From an uncultured Eubacteriales bacterium (lineage in GTDB: Bacteria > Bacillota > Clostridia > Lachnospirales > Lachnospiraceae): a stretch of 6,312 nucleotides of DNA. The DNA is taken from NCBI GenBank assembly GCA_900313855.1, contig OMSZ01000063.1, positions 1-6,312 of the forward strand, in the 5' to 3' direction. This document shows positions 1-6,311 of this stretch, in pieces. A program made the translations under genes and the position numbers. Positions within the stretch are counted from its first letter, which is position 1. Each line of letters begins with the position of its first letter. Under the pieces are notes generated by a model that was not told where the DNA came from, did not search any database, and saw only the letters and a list, made by a program, of their open reading frames with translations.

Positions 1-408
1 ATGATTTGCAAGTCCCACACGGTCAAGCATCTCCATCGGGTCTAATGCATTCTTAACTATGCTTTTTGTAAGGGCAACATTTTCAAATGCCGTAAGACTC
101 GGAATAAGGTTGTAGAACTGAAAAACAAAACCAATCGTGTCTGCCCTGTATTCGGAAAGTTTCCTGTCATTCATTGCCGAAACTTCCATGCCGTCAACAA
201 TCACCTTTCCCGAACTTGGCGTGTCCATACCGCCAAGCATGTTAAGCACCGTGGATTTTCCCGCACCAGATTGACCGAGTATTACAACAAACTCGCCCTC
301 ATTTATAGTAAAATCCACATGATTGACAGCAACCTGCTTACCTTCTCCTTCGCCATATTCTTTCACCACATCTTCAAACTTTACTATTACTTTATTATCA
401 TTCAACAT
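1..408 (-). CDS. ABC transporter ATP-binding protein, MacB/LolD-like, 3' end cut by the window edge
   Basis: This is the N-terminal 136 residues of an ABC ATPase; the reading frame is still open at base 1. Visible motifs are a Walker A loop GQSGAGKST (about residues 45-53) and a Q-loop in FVFQFYNLIPSLTAFENV (Gln at about 97). The LSGGQ signature, Walker B and switch His lie beyond the window. The phrase FQFYNLIPSLT is typical of ATPases that pair with FtsX/MacB-type permeases. The ATG at 406-408 lies 1 nt after the stop of the upstream HMA gene. Its ribosome site (AGGGG, 5 nt upstream) sits inside the last codons of that gene, so translation is probably coupled. It resembles the full-length ATPase at 3275-3976 through the whole visible part, including YGEG, SGxGKST and the FQFYNL block, so it is a paralogue. 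A partner permease would be expected further left. Substrate is unknown. Confidence 0.93.
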   Translation of the reverse strand, partial: MLNDNKVIVKFEDVVKEYGEGEGKQVAVNHVDFTINEGEFVVILGQSGAGKSTVLNMLGGMDTPSSGKVIVDGMEVSAMNDRKLSEYRADTIGFVFQFYNLIPSLTAFENVALTKSIVKNALDPMEMLDRVGLANH

Positions 409-409
409 A

Positions 410-772
410 TTATCCCCTTACCTCGTATCCCAAATCCGTTATCACTTTCTCAATCACACTCTCATCAATATCTTTTCCAAGTTTTACAATCGCAAGTTCA
501 CGTGAAAGTTTCACCTTTGCATTAATTCCATCAATAGAATTAAGTGCATTCTGAACCCTTCTCGAACAGTTCTCACATTTCATGCCACTTATCTTAATTT
601 TCTTAACAGCAATCACCTTATCAAGCTTCTTTGGTTTGATAAGCTTTCCTTTGCTTCCTCCACCACAGCAGGCACCCTCACCCTTAAAATGAGTGATCGT
701 GTTCTTTAGCGCAATGATAAATATGATCGCTATGACTAAAAAAATTATTACATTTGACACCTCAGGACTCAT
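410..772 (-). CDS. Membrane-anchored heavy-metal-associated (HMA) domain protein with Cys-Cys-Gly-rich linker
   Basis: This is a 120-residue protein. Residues about 7-22 form one hydrophobic membrane segment, followed by a short basic and Gly-rich stretch with adjacent cysteines (GEGACCGGGS, Cys35-Cys36). Residues about 55-118 form an HMA domain (ferredoxin-like fold) with the metal site GMKCENC (Cys66 and Cys69). HMA domains with GMxCxxC bind soft or transition metals, classically Cu(I), and also Zn, Cd or others, and pass them to P1B ATPases. The N-terminal half resembles FeoB-associated Cys-rich membrane proteins; this is a judgement by eye. Tethering suggests a metallochaperone or sensor acting at the inner face of the membrane, with topology inferred. 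The start is supported by AGGAGGT at 781-787, 8 nt before the ATG. It lies 17 nt after the permease stop and 1 nt before the next ABC ATPase. The P1B ATPase in the same operon is a plausible partner. Confidence 0.9.
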   Translation of the reverse strand: MSPEVSNVIIFLVIAIIFIIALKNTITHFKGEGACCGGGSKGKLIKPKKLDKVIAVKKIKISGMKCENCSRRVQNALNSIDGINAKVKLSRELAIVKLGKDIDESVIEKVITDLGYEVRG

Positions 773-780
773 TTGATATT

Positions 781-787
781 ACCTCCT
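781..787 (-). promoter_or_regulatory. Ribosome binding site of the HMA protein gene
   Basis: AGGAGGT on the minus strand, 8 nt upstream of the ATG at 770-772. It fills the short gap after the permease stop codon, is close to an ideal Shine-Dalgarno sequence, and fixes the start of the 120-residue protein. Confidence 0.85.
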
Positions 788-789
788 AA

Positions 790-3186
790 TCACTCTCTGT
801 TCTTAAGCACCTGTGCCGGAACCATTTGTTTAATCCTGCCGACAAGTGCATTATTGATAATGAAATAAAGCACTATTATAGCTGCGACAACCATAACATA
901 TATATAGAATGGAAATGACTGTTCAAAGGCAGATGCCACATTAGCTACAAGGTAATTCGGATACACATAATCAAGTATTGCTTTGCATATCGGAATTGAT
1001 ATAAGCGTTCCGCCTGCAACAATATAGAAATTACCGTCAAGGTACATCTTTCTGACTTCCTTATCGCGGAATCCAAATATCTTTACCAAGGCGATATTAA
1101 ATGATGCCTTATCGAGCATCATTTTCATCATGAGATACATTACAACGACAAATATAACTGCCGATGCAGCACTCATCGTAATTATCATGGACATCATCTG
1201 ATCAAGAAAAACCTCGGCAGCATTTTCCACATCCGCTTTGGTAAGTGTGCTGTAAAGCCTTCCTCCCGGAATATCTAATTTGTGATCGGATAATACCACG
1301 TTATAATAATCATCCATATCTCCGAACAATTCCCTGCACTCATCGATATCCATAAATATCATAAGCGACGGCGAATAACGGGTAATTCCTGCCACGGTAA
1401 ATGCATAAGCCCTGTCGCCATCCTCGGTTGTTACGGTAAATTCCTCGCCTTCCTTTAATTGATACTTGTATGCAAATGAATCACTGACCACAACCTCGTT
1501 CTTGCTTTTTGGCAGCCTTTCTATATCAAAAAAAGGATTGTCTTTTCTAATTCCAAGCACCGTCACATCAAAATTATAAACACTAAAGCGTTTCTTCATA
1601 CTCTTGGCAACCGCCTCATATCCACCCTCCGGCACCTTTTCGCTCGGATATTTGTAGGTGTACATATATTCAAAATGCGTATCCTCTACATTTCTTTTCT
1701 TAACCTTGTCACAATAAACATATACATCAAGTGCAAGCATGGCCACAAGCAGACTTATGAACAGACCGAAAACAACCGCAAAACCCGTTCTTCTCTCGCG
1801 AAGCAGCTGTCGAATCTTAAAAAGTCTTATAAACTCCATCTTCTTAAGCTTCACATCCTTTGTCTTAGACACCCTCTGCTCATTCTTAAGTAGCGAAAGC
1901 GGTGTGCGCTTAAGTCTGCTCCTGATTACAAGCGCATTTACGATCGCCGAGATAACCGGTGGAAGTACGACTGCATATATTATCATAAACGGCGTTACCT
2001 CCGACTTCATTTCCGGCATTGAAAAATAATTGTAGCTGTCCTGCATCTGCACTTTGATACCATATTTTGTCGAAGCAAAAAACAGTCCTAGAATACCTGA
2101 AATAAATGTTACCATTACGGGTACAAAGATATAATGAAGCATAAGCTCCTTTCTCTTAACACCCATGGAATATAACGCTCCGATAACCGCGCTTTCCTGA
2201 TCAATGGTATGAACCACAAACACTGATATAACATACGAAAAAAGCACCATAAGAAGAACGCCAACAAACATTCCGGCACTCTTGTTAATCTGAACATCAT
2301 CAGCTGCCGCATCAATCCTTACATTATCCGACGCTTTCATCAGAGAAATAAGATTAGCCGTACTATCCTTAAAAACCGCACTATCCTGAAACATGGAAAG
2401 CATAACTCCCGCAAGCGCTCCTCCACCTGAAAGCCTTTCATAGTACTCACGAAAATACGCGTCATCTACCGAATTGGCATTAAAAGAGTTATCCTTTAAA
2501 ATGTCTTTAAGCTCATCATGGGTAAGAGCACCATTAAGCTTGTAAGCATAATAGTATTCCTCTGACTTCATTGATGTCTTGGCATCTTTTAATTTCTCAT
2601 ACGCCTTATCCGTCACAAAGCAAAGTCCGAAGTCTTTGCTGGAAACCGCGGCATCTGACAGATTCTTAAGCATCGCATTGTAATCCGAAACAGCACCTAT
2701 TCCGACAACCGTATATTCATAAGCATTGCTGCTGTCATCCTCAAAATTACCAAGCGTTATCTTATCACCTATATTGATACTATTGACCTCTGCATAACGT
2801 CTCTCAACGACAACCTCAGAATCTTCTTCCGGCATATGTCCTTCCTTAAATGTAAGCTTATTAATATCCTTCCTGGTCTTAAAGACACGGCAGACACTTT
2901 TATCCTTCATAAGATAGTCGAGGAAAAACATCTCCTCGACCGTAACGCCTTTATCAGTTATTCTCTTAAGCTCAGACTCCGTCAATGGTACAAATACGGA
3001 AAATTCTCCATCCTCACAATTAAGCTTCTCATCATATTCCGCAGTCTGATCCACAACCGCATTAGCAGCACCCACAAGACTTAAAACCATATATATTGAA
3101 AAAATGATAAGCAGACCAAGAGCTGTGTATCTTGTCAGATTCGCCTTAAGATCTCTTAGTGAACGCTTAAATAATACTCTTTTCAT
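790..3186 (-). CDS. ABC transporter permease with two FtsX-like domains
   Basis: This is a 798-residue integral membrane protein with the duplicated FtsX-like permease layout. TM1 is at about 22-44, followed by a large extracytoplasmic domain (about 45-304), then TM2 to TM4 (about 306-328, 351-372, 399-421). The second half repeats the plan: TM5 (about 468-491), a second external domain (about 492-662), and TM6 to TM8 (about 664-688, 718-741, 757-783). Both halves carry the usual coupling segment after the second helix of the repeat (IGALYSMGVKRKEL and IALVKIFGFRDKEV), and each ends in a similar tail (TPLSLLKNE; VPAQVLKNRE). Family members move lipoproteins, peptides or antimicrobial compounds, or act mechanically; substrate cannot be read here. 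The partner ATPase is the gene immediately upstream. A TTG 24 nt further upstream is in frame, but the ATG at 3184-3186 is preferred because it has a well-placed GGAGAGGA and begins with the family-like MKRVLFKRSLRDL. Few cysteines and no obvious metal-binding motif are visible. Confidence 0.92.
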   Translation of the reverse strand: MKRVLFKRSLRDLKANLTRYTALGLLIIFSIYMVLSLVGAANAVVDQTAEYDEKLNCEDGEFSVFVPLTESELKRITDKGVTVEEMFFLDYLMKDKSVCRVFKTRKDINKLTFKEGHMPEEDSEVVVERRYAEVNSINIGDKITLGNFEDDSSNAYEYTVVGIGAVSDYNAMLKNLSDAAVSSKDFGLCFVTDKAYEKLKDAKTSMKSEEYYYAYKLNGALTHDELKDILKDNSFNANSVDDAYFREYYERLSGGGALAGVMLSMFQDSAVFKDSTANLISLMKASDNVRIDAAADDVQINKSAGMFVGVLLMVLFSYVISVFVVHTIDQESAVIGALYSMGVKRKELMLHYIFVPVMVTFISGILGLFFASTKYGIKVQMQDSYNYFSMPEMKSEVTPFMIIYAVVLPPVISAIVNALVIRSRLKRTPLSLLKNEQRVSKTKDVKLKKMEFIRLFKIRQLLRERRTGFAVVFGLFISLLVAMLALDVYVYCDKVKKRNVEDTHFEYMYTYKYPSEKVPEGGYEAVAKSMKKRFSVYNFDVTVLGIRKDNPFFDIERLPKSKNEVVVSDSFAYKYQLKEGEEFTVTTEDGDRAYAFTVAGITRYSPSLMIFMDIDECRELFGDMDDYYNVVLSDHKLDIPGGRLYSTLTKADVENAAEVFLDQMMSMIITMSAASAVIFVVVMYLMMKMMLDKASFNIALVKIFGFRDKEVRKMYLDGNFYIVAGGTLISIPICKAILDYVYPNYLVANVASAFEQSFPFYIYVMVVAAIIVLYFIINNALVGRIKQMVPAQVLKNRE

Positions 3187-3274
3187 GTCGTTATCCTCTC
3201 CAAATCGCAACAGTTCATGCCAAAATCATTTACAGCTTTATGAAGCTATTGTTACTGTTCACAAAACTACACAT
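3187..3274. other. 88-nt gap between ABC ATPase and permease genes, no gene seen
   Basis: The gap holds the permease ribosome site and two weak nested inverted repeats: AACAGT (3209-3214) with ACTGTT (3254-3259), enclosing AGCTT-TATG-AAGCT (3234-3247). No U-tract follows the stems in either direction, so this does not look like a terminator. It could modestly tune the ATPase-to-permease expression ratio, but the stems are short enough to be chance. A 14-codon reading frame directly after the ATPase stop has no support as a gene. Confidence 0.4.
3194..3201 (-). promoter_or_regulatory. Ribosome binding site that decides the permease start
   Basis: GGAGAGGA on the minus strand ends 7 nt before the ATG at 3184-3186. 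It lies inside the sequence that would be coding if the upstream in-frame TTG (3208-3210) were used, which argues for the ATG and a 798-residue product. Confidence 0.75.
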
Positions 3275-3976
3275 CTACAGATCTTCAAGCTCTGCCGCCG
3301 CAACCTTGGTTTCATTATAGTAATCCTTTGAAATCTCCCCATCCTTGAGATAGATCACATGGTCAACCATATTTTTAATAGAATTATTATGTGTTACTAT
3401 CATCATTGTCGTGCCATATACAGCATTTATCTTCTCAAGAAGTATAAGAATATCTCTTGATGTCTTCGAATCAAGCGCTCCTGTCGGCTCATCACAGAGC
3501 AGCAGCTTAGGATTTTTAATAAGCGCTCTTGCAATAGCACACCTCTGCTGCTGTCCTCCCGAAAGCTGGGACGGGAACTTGTCGGCATGCTCTGCTAATC
3601 CGAGCACATCTAGCAGCTCATTCATTGAAAGCGGCGCATTCGTCAGATATTCACAGACCTGAATATTCTCACGCACGGTAAGGTTGGGCACAAGATTATA
3701 AAACTGGAATATGAAGCCGAGATTATCACGACGGTAATCAGAAAGCTTCTCGCCTTTAAGACCGACTATCTCCTTATCCGCTATGCGTATAGAACCTGAA
3801 TCAACCTCATCAAGTCCACCTATACAGTTAAGAAATGTTGACTTTCCGGACCCTGATGTTCCCTGAATAACACACATTTCTCCCTGTGAAACACCTGCGG
3901 AAATACCTTTTAAAACCTGAATATAGCTTCCGCCCTCACCGTAGCTTTTCTTAATATCTGATACTTCAACGAACAT
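3275..3976 (-). CDS. ABC transporter ATP-binding protein, MacB/LolD-like
   Basis: This is a complete 233-residue nucleotide-binding subunit. In order it shows Walker A GTSGSGKST (about 39-47), a Q-loop in FIFQFYNLVPNLTVRENI (Gln91), the ABC signature LSGGQQQR (138-145), Walker B LLLCDEPTGALD (Asp162, catalytic Glu163), a D-loop, and the switch His196 in VTHN. The length and the DEPTGALDSKT block are typical of ATPases serving FtsX/MacB-type permeases. The FtsX permease starts 88 nt downstream, so the two should form one transporter, presumably with two copies of this subunit at the cytoplasmic face. The ATG at 3974-3976 has GGAGG 9 nt upstream. A short acidic tail (AAAELEDL) follows the ATPase core. 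All catalytic residues are present. Substrate is unknown. Confidence 0.95.
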   Translation of the reverse strand: MFVEVSDIKKSYGEGGSYIQVLKGISAGVSQGEMCVIQGTSGSGKSTFLNCIGGLDEVDSGSIRIADKEIVGLKGEKLSDYRRDNLGFIFQFYNLVPNLTVRENIQVCEYLTNAPLSMNELLDVLGLAEHADKFPSQLSGGQQQRCAIARALIKNPKLLLCDEPTGALDSKTSRDILILLEKINAVYGTTMMIVTHNNSIKNMVDHVIYLKDGEISKDYYNETKVAAAELEDL

Positions 3977-3991
3977 TTATAATATCCTCCA

Positions 3992-4099
3992 TCATCGAAA
4001 TCTTTCCCATATCAACTGCGTCCCCGTGTGTTTTGTGTTCATTCCGCTACAGTCAATGCACACGCTTAAACTTAACGGAACTAATTCTTTCACCATCAT
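3992..4099 (-). CDS. Possible 35-residue small protein overlapping the P1B ATPase stop
   Basis: A short open frame fills most of the 122-nt gap between the P1B ATPase and the ABC ATPase. Its first ATG shares one base with the ATPase stop (TGATG overlap), and its own TGA ends just before the ribosome site of the ABC ATPase. The peptide begins MMVKELVPLS, contains VCIDCSGM (Cys14, Cys17) and a later His24, and ends LIWERFR. GGAG at the end of the ATPase gene is 2 nt from the first ATG, 5 nt from the second and 8 nt from the following GTG, so the true start may be codon 2 or 3. No membrane segment and no family is recognised. The C-x-x-C pair suits a metal-related context, but chance is a serious alternative because a stop-free run of this length is not rare. 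It could also be a coupling spacer rather than a functional peptide. Confidence 0.35.
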   Translation of the reverse strand: MMVKELVPLSLSVCIDCSGMNTKHTGTQLIWERFR

Positions 4100-6177
4100 C
4101 ACTCCGGCAGAAGATTAGTCATACTCTTTAAGCCGAGCGCAACAGTAGAACCGTTATGCAGCATCGCAGAGGTTGCAGGCGGCATTACGCCCGCTATTCC
4201 AAGAGCGATGAGTGCCGTATTAAATCCCACTATCGTTCTGTAATTAAATCGAATCCTCTTCATAAGCAGAACACTTAATTCTCTTAACATTACAATACTG
4301 TGAAGGTCTGATGAGCTTATCGTGATATCCGCGATCTGTCTTGCGATCTCAGCGCCATCACTTATGGCAATTCCGACATCAGCAGCCGAAAGTGCAGGCG
4401 AATCATTGATGCCGTCGCCAACCATTATCACATGTCTGCCTTCCTTCTTTGCCCTCTCGACATATGATGCTTTATCCTCAGGAAGAACCTCAGAATAATA
4501 CTCATCTATTCCCGCTGCACGCGCAATCGAAGCCGCAGTTCTCTCACTGTCTCCGGTCATCATAACTATATGTTCAAAGCCCGAAGCCTTAAGCTTCTCA
4601 ACCACTTCAGATGCCTCTTCCCTCATCGGATCCTCGATAAGTATGCACGCACAAAGTTTCCCGCCCTTTGCAAAATAGAGATGCGAATAATGCGCCGGAA
4701 GATTCTCAAACACATCCTGCGTGCCATCAGGCACTACAGCCTTCTCGTCCTCAAAAACAAAATGATAGCTGCCGATAATCGCTTTCTTTCCGTCTATTGA
4801 CGACGCTATACCATGTGCTACGATATACTCCACCTTCGAATGCATTTCCTCATGAGTAAGTCCTTTTCTTATCGCGGCATCTACAACCGCCTTAGCTACC
4901 GAGTGTGGGAAATGTTCCTCTAAGCAGGCAGCCTGGCGAAGCAGCTCATCCTCCGGCTCACCGTTAAAGGAAACCACCTTTGCAACCATCGGTCTTGCCA
5001 TCGTAAGTGTTCCTGTCTTATCAAAAACAATCGTGTCCGCAGCAGCCACTTCCTCCATAAATCTTCCGCCTTTAACAGTTATGCCGTAATCAGCAGATTC
5101 TTTAATGGCAGACAGAACAGAGATTGGCATTGCCATTTTAAGAGCACAGGAATAATCCACCATAAGAACTGATATTGCTTTAGATACATTACGGCTTAAA
5201 AGATATGTAAGTCCGGCAGCCGCTAATGTATATGGTACAAGTCTGTCTGCAAGTCTTTCAGCCTTTCCTTCTACTGTGGATTTCATTTTCTCGGACTCCT
5301 CGATCATTCTAACGATCTTATCAAACCGTCCGCTTCCGCTTACACTTGAAACCTCAATAGTAAGCTCGCCCTCCTCTAAAACCGTTCCGGCAAAAACAGC
5401 AGAGCCTGCAGCCTTTCTCACAGCCTCCGCCTCACCCGTAAGGGATGCCTGATTAACCAACGCTTCACCGTCACAAACCTTACCGTCAAACGGAATAATG
5501 TTACCCATATGGACTACCACTTTATCACCGCAGACGATCTTATCAGAATCTGTAAACACATCACCCCCAGGAGTTTTCAACCACACCTTATCAATATTAA
5601 GCGACATGCGTCTTGCCAGATCATCAACGGATTTCTTACGGGTCCACTCCTCTAGAGTATCACCGATCTTTAACAGAAACATCACGCTTGACGCCGTCTT
5701 GTAATCCTTCGTTGCGATCGCGGCGGTTATTGCTATAGAATCCAATAACTCAACCTTAAGCCCGCCCTTTCCGATCGTCTTAAGCCCTCTTATTATGTAT
5801 CTTGCGGTCTTAATCAATATCCATATTCTTCTGATCGGCGCAGGAACGATCAGCCGCTTGCCATAATGCATTATTATAGATGTTACTATCCTGTCACGAT
5901 AATATGCATTAAGTTCTCTTCCCGAACACTCTAACTGCCTGTCAGAAACCTTCGCACTCTCAAAAGAAAAATCCCTGATAATTTCAAGTGTACGTGCTCT
6001 TTCTCCTGAATAAATGATAACCGCATCAGCAGTTCTCTCATAAATGCGCGCCTCTATCACTTCATCATAGCTTAGCAGATAATACTCAAGTATATCCGCC
6101 TGACGAAATGAAAACCTGCTCATAGAAAGATGAAACCTTATTCTGTTTCTGTTCTCATGTTTTATTACATATTTCAT
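4099..6177 (-). CDS. P1B-type heavy-metal-translocating ATPase with atypical YSC membrane motif
   Basis: This is a 692-residue ATP-driven cation pump of the heavy-metal (P1B) branch, complete for the catalytic core. Residues about 1-72 look like an HMA-like fold without a Cys-x-x-Cys pair. Weakly hydrophobic segments follow at about 108-135 and 143-174. The actuator carries SLTGEAEAV (TGE at 247-249). The transport helix reads DYSCALKMAMP (341-351), where CPCALGLATP is usual, so Tyr342 and Ser343 replace the first Cys and the Pro, and Cys344 remains. The phosphorylation site is DKTGTLT (Asp386). The nucleotide domain has EEHFPHSVAKAV (about 420-431) in place of the usual xHPLAxAI. Then come MTGD (541-543) and GDGINDSPAL (587-596). 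Two C-terminal helices end in HNGSTVALGLKSM. The ATG at 6175-6177 has AGAGG 5 nt upstream. It is first in the visible operon. Cation export is the family expectation; the metal is unassigned. A potassium or calcium pump is unlikely given the HNGST tail and overall layout. Confidence 0.93.
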   Translation of the reverse strand: MKYVIKHENRNRIRFHLSMSRFSFRQADILEYYLLSYDEVIEARIYERTADAVIIYSGERARTLEIIRDFSFESAKVSDRQLECSGRELNAYYRDRIVTSIIMHYGKRLIVPAPIRRIWILIKTARYIIRGLKTIGKGGLKVELLDSIAITAAIATKDYKTASSVMFLLKIGDTLEEWTRKKSVDDLARRMSLNIDKVWLKTPGGDVFTDSDKIVCGDKVVVHMGNIIPFDGKVCDGEALVNQASLTGEAEAVRKAAGSAVFAGTVLEEGELTIEVSSVSGSGRFDKIVRMIEESEKMKSTVEGKAERLADRLVPYTLAAAGLTYLLSRNVSKAISVLMVDYSCALKMAMPISVLSAIKESADYGITVKGGRFMEEVAAADTIVFDKTGTLTMARPMVAKVVSFNGEPEDELLRQAACLEEHFPHSVAKAVVDAAIRKGLTHEEMHSKVEYIVAHGIASSIDGKKAIIGSYHFVFEDEKAVVPDGTQDVFENLPAHYSHLYFAKGGKLCACILIEDPMREEASEVVEKLKASGFEHIVMMTGDSERTAASIARAAGIDEYYSEVLPEDKASYVERAKKEGRHVIMVGDGINDSPALSAADVGIAISDGAEIARQIADITISSSDLHSIVMLRELSVLLMKRIRFNYRTIVGFNTALIALGIAGVMPPATSAMLHNGSTVALGLKSMTNLLPE

Positions 6178-6182
6178 AGCTA

Positions 6183-6187
6183 CCTCT
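6183..6187 (-). promoter_or_regulatory. Ribosome binding site of the P1B ATPase gene
   Basis: AGAGG on the minus strand with 5 nt to the ATG, a slightly short spacing. It supports the 692-residue start, which also keeps the whole HMA-like N-terminal domain. Confidence 0.6.
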
Positions 6188-6219
6188 GATATCTGTTCAT
6201 AATCTCTGATAACGTATCA
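6184..6219. promoter_or_regulatory. Possible operator: direct repeat and small palindrome before the P1B ATPase
   Basis: The 8-mer CTCTGATA occurs at 6184-6191 and again at 6204-6211, exactly 20 bp apart, which is about two helical turns. The second copy merges into the inverted repeat TGATA-ACG-TATCA (6207-6219). The cluster overlaps the possible -10 box and lies just before the ATPase gene, where a metal-responsive regulator could bind. No known box, such as those of Fur, Zur, CsoR or MntR, is recognised. The elements are short and could be chance. Confidence 0.25.
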
Positions 6220-6236
6220 TTTCAGCTCATTGTCAA
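6206..6236 (-). promoter_or_regulatory. Possible sigma-A promoter for the operon
   Basis: A perfect -35 box TTGACA (6231-6236, minus strand) is followed after 19 nt by TATCAG (6206-6211), a four-of-six match to TATAAT. The spacer is longer than the preferred 17 nt and the -10 is weak, so it may need an activator or may not be a promoter. If used, transcription would start roughly 20 nt before the ATPase ATG. The -35 box overlaps the end of the palindrome at 6234-6255. Confidence 0.35.
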
Positions 6237-6255
6237 GACTCGCTCGCGAGTCTTG
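6234..6255. repeat. Perfect inverted repeat, 10-bp arms
   Basis: The arms CAAGACTCGC and GCGAGTCTTG are separated by 2 nt; as RNA or single-stranded DNA this would fold as a stem of about 9 bp with a CTCG-centred tetraloop. Read on the plus strand no T-run follows, and on the minus strand the next bases are ACAATGAG, so it is not a classical intrinsic terminator. It abuts the -35-like TTGACA. It may be a protein site, part of an intergenic palindromic repeat, or a leader hairpin. Confidence 0.7.
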
Positions 6256-6311
6256 CGCGCCGGATTCGGGTCTGCTTTAGCAGACTCACTTCCTATTCGA
6301 ATCCGTGCGCA
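6254..6311. repeat. Long interrupted inverted repeat with an inner hairpin
   Basis: The outer arms are TGCGC (6254-6258) with GCGCA (6307-6311), continued after a small internal mismatch by CGGATTCG (6261-6268) with CGAATCCG (6298-6305). They enclose a second perfect hairpin GTCTGC-TTTA-GCAGAC (6270-6285). The nested form suggests a structured RNA, a bidirectional terminator without a T-run, or a small palindromic intergenic repeat. The element reaches the window edge, so its full extent is not visible. No gene is seen in 6178-6312. Confidence 0.65.

Noticed and set aside
271..525. Plus-strand open frame of 84 codons
   Set aside because: It lies antisense to the ABC ATPase and HMA genes, which have clear motifs. 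Its product is low-complexity (runs of Ile, Tyr, His, Ser) with no recognisable domain or good ribosome site.
1675..2029. Two overlapping plus-strand open frames inside the permease gene
   Set aside because: They are antisense shadows of a permease with convincing membrane segments, and have no domain or promoter support.
2115..2315. Minus-strand 66-codon frame inside the permease
   Set aside because: It overlaps the real permease frame through its TM2-TM3 region; its hydrophobic content is a by-product of the codons read out of frame.
3208..3210. In-frame TTG as the permease start (806 residues)
   Set aside because: The ATG at 3184-3186 has GGAGAGGA at 7-nt spacing, which lies inside the TTG-initiated extension, and MKRVLFKRSL is the more natural N-terminus for an FtsX permease.
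3209..3259. Nested inverted repeats as an intrinsic terminator between ABC ATPase and permease
   Set aside because: The stems are only 5 to 6 bp, AT-rich, and not followed by a T-run; the two genes belong together functionally.
3104..3331. Plus-strand open frame spanning the gap between the ABC genes
   Set aside because: It runs antisense into both flanking genes and shows no ribosome site or domain.
4570..4800. Plus-strand open frame of 76 codons within the P1B ATPase gene
   Set aside because: It is antisense to the nucleotide-binding domain of a fully motif-supported ATPase, with no independent evidence.
6234..6255. Palindrome as a classical rho-independent terminator
   Set aside because: There is no T-tract on either strand after the stem, although it could still be a terminator of another type.
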